The position numbers were made by a program, and so were the translations under genes. Of a stretch of DNA of 64,000 nt, positions 39,721 to 51,310 are shown one piece after another. This stretch comes from Pseudeuparius sepicola (Eukaryota; Arthropoda; Insecta; Coleoptera; Anthribidae). The notes beneath the pieces are model-generated. The model was not told the origin of the DNA and did no database searches. It saw only the letters and a list, made by a program, of their open reading frames with translations. The DNA is taken from contig OY987307.1 in the NCBI GenBank assembly GCA_963920635.1, positions 16,135,735 to 16,199,734 on the forward strand. Reading direction: 5' to 3'. The stretch's first letter is position 1, and each line of letters opens with the position of its first letter.

Positions 39721-41618
39721 CAGCGCGGCCTCCGGTTCAGACGGCGGAGGTGCGCGCGCCAGCGGAGAACCGCCTGCATCTCTACGAGAAGTCCACCCGC
39801 CTCAGGTTCCTGGTGGACACCGGCTCAGTCATCTCGCTCCTCCCCCGGGCGGCGTTCAAGCAACACCGTCAACGTCAGGCCCTAACGCTCCACGCCGCCA
39901 ACACGACGCCCATAGCGACGTACGGCACACACCAGCTCACGCTGGACCTGTTCCTACGGCGACCCTACGTCTGGAACTTCACAGTCGCCGACGTGCAGGC
40001 GCCAATCCTTGGGGCCGACTTCTTGGCGTACCATGGTCTGCTTGTCGATCTACAGTCCAAGCGCCTCAGGGACGGCCAGACATCACTCTCAACCCCGGGA
40101 ACCCTGGCGGTGCCCGCCGTCCACAGCGTTTCCGTCGCCGCCCCAGCGGAAAAGGCGGACCTGCGGTTTGCAGAGCTGCTCCATGAGTTCCACGAGATCA
40201 CAGCTCCGGGCGGTACCACTGCTTCGCTGCCCGACCTGCCCGCGACTCTCCACATCGTGACCAGCGGGCCACCCGTTGCAGAGCGTCCTCGCAGGCTCGC
40301 TGGGCCGCGCTTGGCCGCTGCCAAAGCGGAATTCGGCAGACTCCTCGCTCAGGGGGTTATTCGACCTTCCGTCAGCGCGTGGGCGAGCCCGCTGCACTTG
40401 GTACCTAAGGCGGATGGTTCCGTCCGAGTCACCGGCGACTACAGAAGCCTCAACGCCCGCACCAAGCCAGATAGGTACCCCCTTCCAATAGTAGAAGACC
40501 TCTTGCAGGAACTGGAAGGCAACATCTTTTCCGTCATTGATCTGCGGAAGGCATACTACCAGTTCCCTGTAGCAGCAGAGGATATAGAGAAAACGGCGAT
40601 CACTACTCCGTTCGGCCTCTACGAGTTTGTCCGCACTTCGATGGGTTTGAGAGGCGCGGCCCAGGCGTTGCAGCGCGCTATGGACCACCTACTACGTCCC
40701 TGCCCCTTCGCCCGGTGCTACCTGGACGACATTATCGTCGCCTCCAACGGGCCCGACCAGCACCTGGCGCAACTCAGACAACTCTTCGAGATCTTGCAAA
40801 CGGCGAAGCTGAGAATCAACCCCGACAAATGTTACCTAGGGCAGCCGAAAGTGACGTACCTGGGTTACGAAGTCTCTAGCAACGGATTCAGGCCTCCAGC
40901 GTTCAAGGTGCAAGCAATCCAAGAATACCCGAGGAAACAAACGTCCACCGAGCTGCGGCGCTATTTGGGGCTCGTCAACTACTACAGGCGCTGCATACCG
41001 AAAGCCGCCGACATTCTAGCACCACTCAACAACCTTCTTAAAGACCTCCCGCCGAAAAAGAAGGCCATTCCGCTAGAGTGGACGCCACAAGCAGACACTG
41101 CTTTCGCTGAGAGCAAAGAAGCGGTAGCCGCAGCTGCATCGTCAACCTTCCTGCAGCCCGATGCCCCACTGCGGCTTCACACAGATGCTTCCAATACAGC
41201 CATAGGCGCAGCATTAGAACAGGAATTTCCTCAAGGTACCTGGCGACCCTTAGGCTTCTTTTCTAGGAAGCTCTCCGAAACAGAGGCGCGCTACAGCGCG
41301 TACGATAGGGAGCTTCTCGCCGCATACGCAGCCGTCAGACATTTCCGCCGCATGTTAGAGGGCCGATGTTTTTCCTTGGTGACGGACCACAAGCCGCTCA
41401 CTTTCGCGCCAGTCCAACGCGCCGACAAAGCCACGCCGAGACAAGCTCGGCAGCTAGAGTACATACTACAGCACAACGTTGTACTAAAGCATATCAGCGG
41501 CGAGGATAACGTCGTAGCAGACGCTCTCTCGCGGGTAGCAACCATCAACATGCCGTCCCTACTTGACGCAGCCACCATCGCCGAGGGTCAGCAAGGGGAC
41601 CCCCAGTTGCCCACGTGA
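39639..41618 (+). CDS. pol: Ty3/gypsy protease, reverse transcriptase and RNase H
   Basis: 659-codon open frame overlapping gag. Protease active site LVDTGSVISLLP near 39808-39845. RT core runs from VIRPSVSAWASPLHLV (about 40360) through FSVIDLRKAYYQ to the catalytic YLDDIIVAS (about 40719-40745) and RRYLGLVNYYRR. RNase H starts LHTDASNTAIGAAL (about 41176) and contains YDRELLAAYAA and VTDHKPL. The frame stops at 41616-41618, where pol should continue into integrase, so a frameshift separates the domains. All catalytic residues checked are present. Confidence 0.88.
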   Translation: MVLVPPQVRRPGDTLQAAMFLLRSGKLAARPPVQTAEVRAPAENRLHLYEKSTRLRFLVDTGSVISLLPRAAFKQHRQRQALTLHAANTTPIATYGTHQLTLDLFLRRPYVWNFTVADVQAPILGADFLAYHGLLVDLQSKRLRDGQTSLSTPGTLAVPAVHSVSVAAPAEKADLRFAELLHEFHEITAPGGTTASLPDLPATLHIVTSGPPVAERPRRLAGPRLAAAKAEFGRLLAQGVIRPSVSAWASPLHLVPKADGSVRVTGDYRSLNARTKPDRYPLPIVEDLLQELEGNIFSVIDLRKAYYQFPVAAEDIEKTAITTPFGLYEFVRTSMGLRGAAQALQRAMDHLLRPCPFARCYLDDIIVASNGPDQHLAQLRQLFEILQTAKLRINPDKCYLGQPKVTYLGYEVSSNGFRPPAFKVQAIQEYPRKQTSTELRRYLGLVNYYRRCIPKAADILAPLNNLLKDLPPKKKAIPLEWTPQADTAFAESKEAVAAAASSTFLQPDAPLRLHTDASNTAIGAALEQEFPQGTWRPLGFFSRKLSETEARYSAYDRELLAAYAAVRHFRRMLEGRCFSLVTDHKPLTFAPVQRADKATPRQARQLEYILQHNVVLKHISGEDNVVADALSRVATINMPSLLDAATIAEGQQGDPQLPT

Positions 41619-42933
41619 ACGAAATCCCCAACGTGGTGCTTCAGCGGTGTCAAGTTGACGGACACGCGGTCCATTGCGAGACATCCACCGGCGTAATGAG
41701 ACCATACATCCCGGACAAGCTGCGCAAGACGGCCTTCGACGTCGTCCACAACCTCGCCCATCCCAGTATCAGGACGACGTCCCGCCTGATAACACAGAAA
41801 TTCTTTTGGCCCGGGATGAGGAAGGACTCCGCTCGGTGGGCGCGCGAGTGCCAGCCATGCCAACGCGCCAAGATTCACCGCCACAACAGAGCAGCGCTGG
41901 GCAAGTTCAAGCCGCCGGATGGGCGGTACGAACACCTGCACATCGACTTCATTAAGATGCCACTGGTCAAAGGTATGCAATATTGCCTTACCATAATCGA
42001 TCGGTTCAGCAGGTGGCCCACGGCCATACCAGTCCCGGACCAACAGGCCGACACGGCCGCCAAAGCTCTTTTCGACCACTGGGTGTGCTACTTCGGCACG
42101 CCACTAACCATCACATCCGACCAGGGCCCGCAGTTCGAGAGCAAGCTTTTCGCCCGCCTCGCGCAGGTCATAGGTTCCGAGCGACTGCACACCACGCCCT
42201 ATCACCCACAGGCGAACGGTATGGTGGAACGACTCCATCGCACCCTAAAGGCCGCACTCATGTGCGATCCACACACGCCGTGGCCAGACGCGCTACCGGC
42301 AGTGATCCTCGGCTTGCGCGCATGAAGGAGGACCTCCAGGCGTCCCCGGCAGAGCTCGTCTTCGGCGCCACGCTCAGAATTCCGGGCGAATTTTTCTCCT
42401 CCAACGCCAACTCCAGCACGCCAGACGCTCACACCCCCGACTTCGTCAGCAACCTCAGGCGCCTCACGCAATCCCTACAGGCGGTGCCTGCATCCTGGCA
42501 CATTAGACAACAAGAGCCGTTCTTCTTCAAAGACTTGCGAACGTGCTCCCATGTGTTTAAGCGAGTCGACACCCTCCGAAAACCCCTACAAGCTCCGTAC
42601 ACAGGCCCCCATAGGGTTATCAAGCGCGTTAACCACCGCGCATACGTCGTCGACATCAAAGGCACTCACCGCACCGTGTCCACTGACGGCCTGAAGCCGG
42701 CATACCTGGAAGCTTCAGAAACGCAGATCAACGGCCAGCAAACCGCATTGCCTCCAACCCCGGAGCAGCCGGAGCTGCCTCTTGCTGCAAGCACCCCAGA
42801 CGCCGACCCACAAAGCCAGTCAAACGCCAGTAGCGAAGCTTACACCCGACCGAGATCCAGACGGCGATCCTGCCATACAAACGGCGCCCTCAGGGATGCC
42901 CGACAGCAGCTCAAGCAAGCGATCCAGCCCTAA
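41615..42933 (+). pseudogene. Ty3/gypsy integrase, split by a frameshift
   Basis: Zinc domain HPSIRTTSRLI...FFWPGM...CQPCQRAK at about 41755-41870. Core Asp residues in LHIDFIKMPL and TSDQGPQFE, and Glu in NGMVERLHRTLK. The frame of 41615-42325 ends at GLRA; the continuation (KEDLQASPAELVFGATLRIP...) is in the frame ending at 42933, with a GPY/F-like tail (PYTGPHRVIKRV). One indel near 42320 separates the two, and another near 41612 separates integrase from RNase H. Assembly indels are a possible cause given the identical LTRs. Confidence 0.82.
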
Positions 42934-42987
42934 GAAAATCGTTACGTTTCTCGTGCCTCCACTAAGAGCCACTGGAGGGGGGGTGGC

Positions 42988-43363
42988 TGTGGCGCCCTCC
43001 GCCAACCGCGGTAGTCGACGGAAGCAGCAACTGGTTCCGCGGCCGGAGTGAGGTCAGCGGCTTTTATGTTCTATGGTAGAGTCGACGTTTCGGGATTATT
43101 TTGGGTGCAAGGTAGGCAACCAGATAGGCGTGAACGAAGGAAAAGAGTCGAGTCTGCCATCTTGTCACGAGCGGGGGATTTCCGAGGGGCAGTCACGTAT
43201 AGCGAGTCGAGTGCAGAGCATAATAATTTATATCGCGCCTTAATTAGTCTTTTGTGTGTGAATGTGAATAAAGAACGTTGTTGAGACTAAGTACTTTTAT
43301 TCTACCATCCGGCAGAGACGAGAAAAGGCTTATTGGTAATCCGCCAGCACGGCGAGAGACCAA
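42988..43363 (+). repeat. Right LTR of the Ty3/gypsy element
   Basis: Same 376-bp sequence as the left LTR, preceded by the polypurine run GGAGGGGGGG. Confidence 0.9.
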
Positions 43364-43712
43364 ATATATAGGTAGAGTGTGGACGATGTTTTTTATACAT
43401 AGGATGCGCGGAAAATTTTTGACGAATTTAAAATCACAAAATAGTACAAAATAGTAATTAATAGGCCCAGTGGACATGCGCATTTGCAATTTGAGGTACC
43501 TAGTGTTTTGTGAAGCTTGACACTATTTGACAGCGACAAACAAAGTTTAACCCGTTGAAATGACAAGTAGATGGAAGGAGTGTAGAGAGTGAAACTGGCA
43601 GCCAAACTTGAGTAAGTGAAATAGTAAATAAATCAGCTGATTCCGACAAAAACCACATAACACAAAAGAGGTGTTTGTCCTAACTTTATATTTTGTGTCC
43701 TGTGTTTCAAAC

Positions 43713-44756
43713 ACGAGAGGCTAAAACCCACTTTGCATTCCACGTTTTCATTGGTCGACTCAAGGTTACATGAATTTGAACATTGTAGGCTTGTGAGGTT
43801 GTTTAGAATCACATTGCAATAGTTCCTTCCAGCATAATAATGGCTAAGTTAATCACTTATCTAAAGAACATATGGTAATTATGGAATATACCGTATGCAT
43901 CGCCCGATTTTCTTGAAATTTTTGCTACCCCCCCCCCCCATTTTACAGGTCCGTGAACACGAATCTGACCTCTATAATCGAGATGAATTTAGCTCAAACT
44001 GATCACCACCCTATTTGCACCTTTTGCAACATCGAAACACGACACAAATCTTTCAAAATTTCGGTTTTTCCGCGGCTATTCGCGAAGTTTCCGCGCCGAA
44101 TGTCGGGCGAAAACAAAGGCCGGGCCGGACGTAAACACGGCACAAATCTTTCAAAATTTCGGTATTTCCGCGGCTATTCGCGAAGTTTCGATGTTGCAAA
44201 TGGTGCAAATAGGGTGGTGATCAGTTTGAGCTGCATACAGTAAAATTGCATCCGGATTTAAAGTTATTTCTTAATTAATTTGCGTAATTTATGTCACAAC
44301 GGGCTATTTAATACCAAGACGAGACTGACGAGAGACGAGAGGCTTAAGAGGGGGTTGCCGACAGCGAAAGTGACGTTAGAATTCGTATTTTTTTAAGTTG
44401 TATAGCATAAAATCTAATAACATTTTACCTGGCAAAAATTTAGTACAAACATCTCTGTCTTCATTTTAATCATAAGATCTTAAAAGCAATGTTTTGTTTT
44501 ATAGGTTATGAAAACCTTGAGAAAAATAATAATTCCAGTGCATATGCTTTTAAGATCTTATGATTATAATGAAGACAGAGATGTTTGTACTAAATTTTTG
44601 CCAGGTAAAATGTTATTAGATTTTATGCTATACAACTTAAAAAAAAAACGAAATCTAACGTCACTTTCGCTGTCGGCAACCCCCTCTTAATATTCACGTA
44701 ACCTTGAGTCGACCAATGAAAACGTGGAATGCAACGTGGGTTTTAGCCTCTCGTCT
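43713..44756. repeat. Nested foldback elements
   Basis: Outer arms 43713-43772 and 44698-44756 share GAGAGGCTAAAACCCAC and CGTTTTCATTGGTCGACTC inverted. Inside, 44341-44500 and 44535-44690 form a second hairpin (AGAGGGGGTTGCCGACAGCG). A GGTAATTATGGA family member lies at 43874-44255. Confidence 0.7.
43874..44255. repeat. GGTAATTATGGA-family foldback, copy 1
   Basis: Shares GGTAATTATGGA, CGCCCGATTTTCTTG and AGCTCAAACTGATCACCACC with 57547-58026; the latter segment is inverted within this copy. Contains a poly-C run. Confidence 0.55.
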
Positions 44757-45385
44757 TCAAACGGTTCCGTTGTCAAACGTCATTTTAATTTTCCTTCAGT
44801 CCCAATACGGATAGGAGTAAAATGTATTATTTATATTTGATTTGAGTTCGTGTCGTGGTGGCAGTTTTGTATAAAACGGCGTTGAGTTTTCTTAGTTGTT
44901 GGTGTTATGGTGTTTGTTTTAATATTATATTTTTAGATCGGAGAGAAAATTTAATTTAGCTATGTGGCTATATTCTCTCTGTTTAAGTTGTAAATTACAA
45001 AAAAGAGGATCAACTCCTGTTGTTTATTTGGATGTACCAAACGGGGCGAAAAGAATAAGAATAGTGGGCTTTCTTTTCATTCGTAAGTGTTGAAAATCTT
45101 TGCTAATAACTTTGCAGTTTTCCAAGAGATAAGGTGATATTAGAGACAAGTGGATTGCAGCAATAAAAAGGAAAAATTTTGTACTGTCTACAAGTATTTA
45201 CTTGCATTATTTGCAGTCAACAATTTATTGAGAGCAATTTCATAGAGAATTTTGGGCAGCGCAAACTTAAAAAGTATGTACCTAATTACTACAGTTTTTT
45301 ATTTTCGTAGTCAAAGGTCAAAGATGGAATTAATCTTGAGGTTCTGGTCCCTTTAATAAGGTAATTATTTGTAATTCTTTTTGTT
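44757..45385. other. No gene seen
   Basis: AT-rich; no supported ORF or repeat. Confidence 0.4.
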
Positions 45386-46061
45386 AAGGCGCGTATTCAC
45401 TTGCAACAAAATGCACCAAACGCGCAGAACACGCCGCGCGCGCTGCGCAGAATACAACAAACATTTTAGCGCAAAGTTCGTGCTGCTTGGAGTGTTCGCT
45501 GTGTTCGCCGCGTTCCCGGCAGCTGTTGTAGTAGTAATAATTATTGTGATGGTCCGCGCGTTCTTCAGAGAGATGGACGCAGATGATAACGTGGTAGTGG
45601 CTACCGGCGCTCTTTTGATTATAGATGCTTTAACTAGCAATAAAAAAGAGATAAAAGAAAAACCCGAGAAAAAAGAAAGGCGTGGACAAGACGTATTTTT
45701 TACAACATAAAAATATGGCACTGCTTCGGGGTATGGATATCATCTACACTTGCAGAATTTTACGAGGATGGCTGCAGCAGATTGTGAGAAGTTGATGTTT
45801 TTAGTTGTATGTTTTGAGACAACAAATGCAGCGAACAGGGCAAACGCTGCGAACAGAGCAAACGCTGCAAACACCCGTACCCACTGCGCACCAGCGAACA
45901 ACTAATTCCCTATGTGCAAATCCGGTTTACCGACAAGCCTCGGAAAATGTTTTGCGCGTTCGTGCGCGTTTTGCGCGGCGTACTCACTAGCGATTTTCGC
46001 GCAGCGCGCGCGGCGCGTTCTGCGCGTTCGGAGGAATTTGTTGCAAGTGAATACGTGCCTT
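45386..46061. mobile_element. Foldback/MITE, possibly PIF/Harbinger-type
   Basis: AAGGCGCGTATTCACTTGCA at the left is inverted at the right as GCAAGTGAATACGTGCCTT. The arms are CG-rich (GCGCGCGCTGCGC). Flanking TTA and TTT fit a degraded 3-bp Harbinger duplication only loosely. Confidence 0.55.
45411..45710 (+). pseudogene. Transposon-derived frame inside the foldback, 99 aa
   Basis: ATG start. Basic N-terminus, a strongly hydrophobic segment (about residues 25-50), MDADDNVVVATGALLIIDAL, then a Lys/Glu-rich tail. The MDxxDxVVxA...LL pattern recalls N-terminal starts of PIF/Harbinger-encoded proteins. The catalytic domain is absent. Probably a remnant. Confidence 0.35.
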
Positions 46062-46942
46062 TTAGATGCCTAAACATTAAAAATTACATAAAAATATGTA
46101 AAAGCTACCTGTCTTACATGCTTTTCCTATTAAATTGAATTTTAAAATTAATAAATCAATTAAGATAAGTAATTAAAGTTGAAAATGTATACCTTATCCT
46201 AGATATTTTGTCGCCTTTATTTTAAAATAAACTTTTATTTTGTAATTTGTATTTTATTTGTCTCAATTTACTTCCAGGTACATAAAATTGCCATGTAGGT
46301 AATTTTTTTAATCAATTCACTACTTTTTCTGTGCAATACATAATTGTGGTTATATAGAAAAATTCTCATACAGATCATACCATAAAGAGAATTACGGACA
46401 TGCCCATTAAATTCGTCCATTAATATGCAACATCCCTATATACCTCCTTTGCCTGAATCAGCTGACATGTTCATTAGGCGTCCTTGTCTTACTTATTGCC
46501 ATTTGAAACCTATCTCTCTCTAGAGTTGGCTGCCCCAAACAACAATGAAAGTGGTACCTGTGCGACTTCCATTGTACTTATCAATTCGATGGTTTAACCT
46601 ACCGTTGATTGCATCCATTGAGGTAGTATGGGGGGGAGACGCCATAACATTACTTTGTCGCATATAGCAAACGGGTTCAGGGGGTGTGGCTAAGTCTGTG
46701 ATCAATATGGCTGACACGCCAGGGTCTTATAAAAAATGCAAAAAAACGAAAACTAACAACGACGAAATCAAAAGCTGGGTTTAGTCAGCAAATAAAAATA
46801 GTAATAAAATATTCGGCCATGATTGGTAAAAATTTCTTATTCTTATATGAAAGGCTGACTAAATAGTTTGTACCTATACAGATTATTCCGATTATTATTC
46901 TAGCAACCTGTAAACTATACAGTAACCAATCAGCACCAGGAA
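46062..46942. other. No gene seen
   Basis: AT-rich sequence; small ORFs lack motifs. Confidence 0.4.
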
Positions 46943-47139
46943 AAAATACGGGATAATTTGATTTAGCCAATCAAGACAAATACAAATAATGAAAATAATG
47001 CCGTTGTTACCTTTTATTATAATATCTACTAAATAAAAAGAAAATACGGGATAATTTGATTTAGCCAATCAAGACAAATACAAATAATGAAAATAATGCC
47101 GTTGTTACCTTTTATTATAATATCTACTAAATAAAAAGC
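46943..47139. repeat. 99-bp tandem duplication
   Basis: Two adjacent copies beginning AAAATACGGGATAATTTG, period 99 bp, identical by eye. Confidence 0.88.
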
Positions 47140-47467
47140 ACAAAATAAAGCATTATTCTGTGATAAAAAGTCATACAAAAAGAGAAATTAAATGCTTCAT
47201 ATATATTTCTACTTTACCCTCTATTGCCCCTTAAATAAAACAATTTTGTTACTATGGTGCCTAATACTACCAGACTTATCTACTCTGTTTTTACTCAATT
47301 AATACAATCTAATATTAACATAATTAGTTGCTATGGACTTTATCAGTAAAACACGATGATTCTCTAAAGGACATTGGTCAAAACTATGCCTTAGTAAACT
47401 GGAAAAAATATTTTTACTTACAAACCTGTTTAAAATAGAAGTGACTAAAATGTCTGCAGGAATTAAT

Positions 47468-48184
47468 TTAGATTTTTTTCAAAATAATATTTTCTTTAAT
47501 CACTTTTTCAGATGTCATACATATATCCATAACGTCAGTTGACGGATACTGTAAACCTCCTCTATTTTTTAAGTTTATAAACGAAAACAAATATGAACTA
47601 TTAGTATCACTGCTTAAAGCCGTATTACATTCCTCACAAAGTATTTTTGTCTTCAAAACATGCACCACATGCCCGGCAATATATGTCACTATATATTTCG
47701 AAAATTCGTTTATGGGGCCTTGTAGATAATCATGATCCATTAATGGATCTAAATTGTTGTCGTTTAAATTTTCCTCGTCATTTTCAATTACTCCGAATGT
47801 CCTATAAGCAGCTGTCGATTGATTTATCTGCTGAATAGGATTTTTTGGATTACATTTTAAAATTGTAAGCTGTTCTAAAGGTATGCAATTACCCGAAAAG
47901 CTATCACGTAGCTGTACGTGTACCAGAATTTTTTTATAAGCCGACTGAAATTGGCGAGCAGTCGGATTATTATTATAACCTCCTCGAGATCTAATTGACC
48001 CAAAAAATAGCTCTAAATGGTCTTGGCATATTTTATACAAAGGTAAAAATGTTAATTTATTTTTCTCAACTAATTTTTCATATAATAATTTAAAGCTACT
48101 AATACATATTTTTAATCCTAAAAAACCGGTACGTCTCCTAGTATTTAGTAGTAAGTCCCCACCAACATGTGTTTTTAATGCACT
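47468..48184 (-). pseudogene. P-element-like transposase, C-terminal segment
   Basis: Minus strand: RRRTGFLGLKICISSFKLLYE, then LSQ-type region ICQDHLELFFGSIRSRGG with NNNPTARQFQSAYKK, the hallmark C-terminal part of P-element/THAP9 transposases. Later come YIAGHVVHVLKTKILCEEC and the C-terminus IILKKI. The frame is open for the whole segment. Upstream coding sequence resumes at 54925 on the other side of the errantivirus-like insertion, in frame. Codons right of 48184 belong to the LTR. Confidence 0.85.
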
Positions 48185-48382
48185 AGTTACGTCTACGAAA
48201 CCCGCTGACTCAACAGCAACCAGAAGCCGTCGCCGCATCAGCTCCTAAAAGTTATAAATCATGTAAGAACATCATTTATGTGTGATTATTCTCTGTAACT
48301 TTGCCGAATAAAGTTGTTCTCTTGTCAAACAAAAAAAAACACATTTTTTAAAAATTCGTTAACTAGCTCCCGTAAGTTAACT
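48185..48382 (+). repeat. Left LTR of the errantivirus-like element
   Basis: 198 bp. Differs from the right copy by about two substitutions and short homopolymer-length changes, so the insertion is older than the Ty3/gypsy element at 38 kb. Confidence 0.85.
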
Positions 48383-48964
48383 GGCGCAGTCTTGTGGATT
48401 CGTTGAAGTAACGCGAAGACCACAAATCGCCAGCGCGTCGCGATCGTCATGCCGTCGTTTTGTCGTGCGTTACGTGGGTTTCAACCCTTTGCCAACGAGA
48501 AGAACCAGGCTCGAGGACAACTCCAGGGAGATACGAAAAGCCAAGGGTGAGAGCCATTCCTTTTTCTTTTTCCTAGCTTTTCCTCCAGGGCAATACAAGA
48601 ATTTTCACCCAGGGAAATTCAATGCACATGATTTTTCCTTGTCACGTCGATGAATACGACAACAATTTGAATCTGTGAATAGGATTGTGTTTTTTTGCAT
48701 TATTAGAGCATATAATAATCAAAAACATATTTAAGTTAGAATTAGTACAATTTGAAAAGAAAATCAAATTCCAATTTTCAAAGAAGAAAATTAATTTTAA
48801 TCTAATTTTTAAATCTCAGTAGTTTCACATTATTTTAGATTTTTAAACTCTTAATTTTAAGAATTGTTGTTCCCCTTTTATGTACCATAATTTTCCAAAA
48901 TTGATCTTGAACACATAACTACCAGTTTAGTAATTTAGATCTTAGTAATAACAGTAACGTTGAA
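48383..48964 (+). other. 5' leader of the errantivirus-like element
   Basis: Primer-binding-type TGGCGCAGTCTTGTGG begins at 48382/48383 next to the LTR. The rest is AT-rich untranslated leader before the Gag ATG at 48965. Confidence 0.6.
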
Positions 48965-49886
48965 ATGCCAAATCAACAACAACCGGCGGAACGCCAAATT
49001 AATTATAGTCTTTTAAGGTTATATATCGATACTATTCCCAATTATAGTGGCGACTCTAGTACGTTGGAAATTTTTATTGAGCACTGCCAAATTTTAATTA
49101 ACACATATCAAAATGTAAATAACCCAAATGACCCAATCAATAGTTTCTTAATCAGGGCTATAATCGGCAAATTAACAGGCGAAGCTTTGGTTAGAGTAGG
49201 TAACCGACCAGACATAAGAACTTGGATAGAATTAATTCACTTGCTTAGACTTAGTTTTGGCGATCAGAGAAATCTTGACTGTCTAGTACAAGAAATGATA
49301 GTAACAAAACCTTATAAAAACGAGTCATACATAAATTTTGGCCAAAGATTACAAAAATCCCGCAGTTCAATTGCTTCAAAATTAATATCGATGAATATGA
49401 CTAACGAAGAACGAGTATTTCAGATAAAAAATTATGACGAACTTGCACTTAAAACTTTTATTCGAGGTTTATCTGGAAGAATACAAGACATGATTAGAAT
49501 TCGGAACCCCAACTCTCTCGAACTTGCAATTTCTTTAGTAATAAGAAGAAGAAAATTTTATTTTAAACCAAAAACAAATGGGTATTTTCCAAAATGCTTC
49601 TCAAAATAAATTTCCCCAAAATGATCCAAAACCCAATACCCAAAATTTTGTGAGACCTCAAAATTATGCATCACATACCTATCCAAATTTTTCATTTCCA
49701 CGATATTCGCAACCTCAGCAATTCCAAAATTATTCACCTAGACTCCAATTCCCTTCTCAACCGATTAACATACAACCACGTCAAAATATGCCTCCTCCTA
49801 GATTCCCCACTAATAGAGAAGTTTTCGGACAATCTAGTACTACCAGAAACGTTTTCAAGCCAACCGGCGCTATTCCAAAAACCTGA
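48965..49886 (+). pseudogene. Errantivirus-like Gag, frameshifted
   Basis: ATG at 48965 opens 214 residues with the errantivirus Gag pattern (SSTLEIFIEHCQILI; LTGEALVRVGNRPDIRTW; FIRGLSGRIQDMIRIRNP). It breaks near 49600 and continues in another frame to 49886 as a Pro/Gln/Phe-rich tail (YSQPQQFQNYSPR). Particle-forming protein of the element; no Cys knuckle, as usual for errantiviruses. Confidence 0.75.
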
Positions 49887-49907
49887 TGTAAATTTTCCCA
49901 AATCCCC

Positions 49908-50366
49908 ATGTCCAGACAACAATATATAACGATTGACCTTAACCACCTACATCAACTAAACGAACTAGCACACATCTATATCCCCGAAATTAATGCCAAA
50001 TTTCTAATTGACACTGGCAGTTCACGTAGTCTTATGAACCCAAAATTGGCTTATAAATTTTACTCAAATTGCATTTTTAGTGAAAATTTTAATATTCAAA
50101 CGTCACATGGAATTTCATTTCATGGTGAAATAGCTATTATACCAATTTTTAAGATATTTAACACAGACCTAGTTTATAAATTCTACCTTTTTGATTTTTC
50201 AAATAAATACGATGGAATTATTTGCATGGACCTTCTAAAAATACTTGACTCTGACATAAGCATACGAAGTGACCTATTAATTACCCCAAACGCTCAAATT
50301 CCTATGATATTTAACAAAACTTATTCCCAAAATTCTAAAAACTTCAAAAAATTTTTCACTCTATAA
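49908..50366 (+). pseudogene. Errantivirus-like aspartic protease region
   Basis: 152-codon frame containing the active site FLIDTGSSRSLMNP near 50007-50045 and the second conserved loop YDGIICMDLLKIL near 50208-50240. Separated from the RT/RNase H frame by an indel around 50370. Confidence 0.75.
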
Positions 50367-50389
50367 TAATTCCTCCTAGATCCCGAAAA

Positions 50390-51310
50390 GTGGTAAAACT
50401 CCCGGTGTGTTTAAAAAGCGGTTTAGGCATCCTAGAGTATATTAATTTCGAAAATAATTTAGAATCCCCGAAAGCTCTAGTAAACATTCAAAATTTTTAT
50501 GCATGTACCACAGTATTAAATCCCAATGAGAAATCTTTCAAAATAACAATAACGGAACCTTTTAACGTAGAACCTTTAAATCCAAACGAACTAAACTTTT
50601 TCGATAAAATTGAACAAACTTCCGAAATTTCAAAACAACAAGATAATTTACTTAAACAAAATCTCAAAAACCTTAGATTAGACCATTGCAACAAAGAAGA
50701 AAAAGAAACCATTCGGAAACTTTGCTTTAACTATAGAGATATATTTTATTGTGAAGACATACCCTTAAGTTTTTCGAGCGAAATAACACACAAAATCAAT
50801 CTTTCTAATGACACCCCAGTTTATACCAAATCCTATCGTTTCCGCCGATTCATTAAAGATTTTGCCAAAATTGCGAAACCACTTACACTCTGTCTCAAAA
50901 AGAACGCAAAAATAATACATGACGAAAATTTTCTAAAAGCTTTCAATACTTGTAAGAAAATCCTATGTAACGACCCTATCCTACAATTCCCCGACTTTAA
51001 ACAAGAATTTATACTAACAACGGACGCTTCTAACTTCGCCTTAGGCGCAATTTTATCGCAAGGTACTATCGGACAAGACAGACCCGTCGCGTATGCATCT
51101 AGAACACTCAATGAAACCGAACAGAAATACAGTACAATTGAGAAAGAAATGTTAGCAATCATCTGGGGATGTAAATATTTTCGGCCATACCTATTTGGCA
51201 GACGTTTTACAATAGTAACTGACCACCGTCCATTGACATGGCTTTTTAACTTAAAGGAACCAAATTCAAAACTTGTTCGCTGGCGTTTAAAACTTCAAGA
51301 ATTTGATTAA
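50390..51310 (+). pseudogene. Errantivirus-like pol with RT catalytic core deleted, RNase H retained
   Basis: The frame passes from the RT start (HKINLSNDTPVYTKSYRFR, about 50788-50844) directly to the thumb end (FIKDFAKIAKPLT, about 50851). About 190 residues normally lying between, including the YxDD active site, are absent while the frame stays open. RNase H follows (LTTDASNFALGAIL, EKEMLAIIWGCKYF, VTDHRPLTW). A stop at 51308-51310 ends the frame before the NADALSR motif. An internal deletion between short similar sequences is the likely cause. Confidence 0.85.

Larger units (their letters stand above)
38258..43363 (+). mobile_element. Ty3/gypsy LTR retrotransposon, young
   Basis: Two 376-bp LTRs starting TGTGGCGCC, flanked by ATATA (38253-38257 and 43364-43368). 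A primer-binding-type TGGTGACCCCGACGTG follows the left LTR and a G-rich polypurine tract (about 42973-42983) precedes the right one. Gag, protease, RT, RNase H and integrase are in order, with no env. The LTRs look identical, implying very recent insertion, yet pol is frameshifted twice. Confidence 0.92.

Noticed and set aside
39308..40186. Long Pro/Arg-rich ORFs in alternate frames of the Ty3/gypsy gag-pol
   Set aside because: The GC-rich coding strand gives long open alternate frames; the main frames carry all recognised domains.
43011..43040. GTCGACGGAAG in the LTR as another P-type footprint
   Set aside because: It occurs identically in both LTRs, lacks the CAATCAACG partner and has no flanking duplication, so it is LTR sequence.
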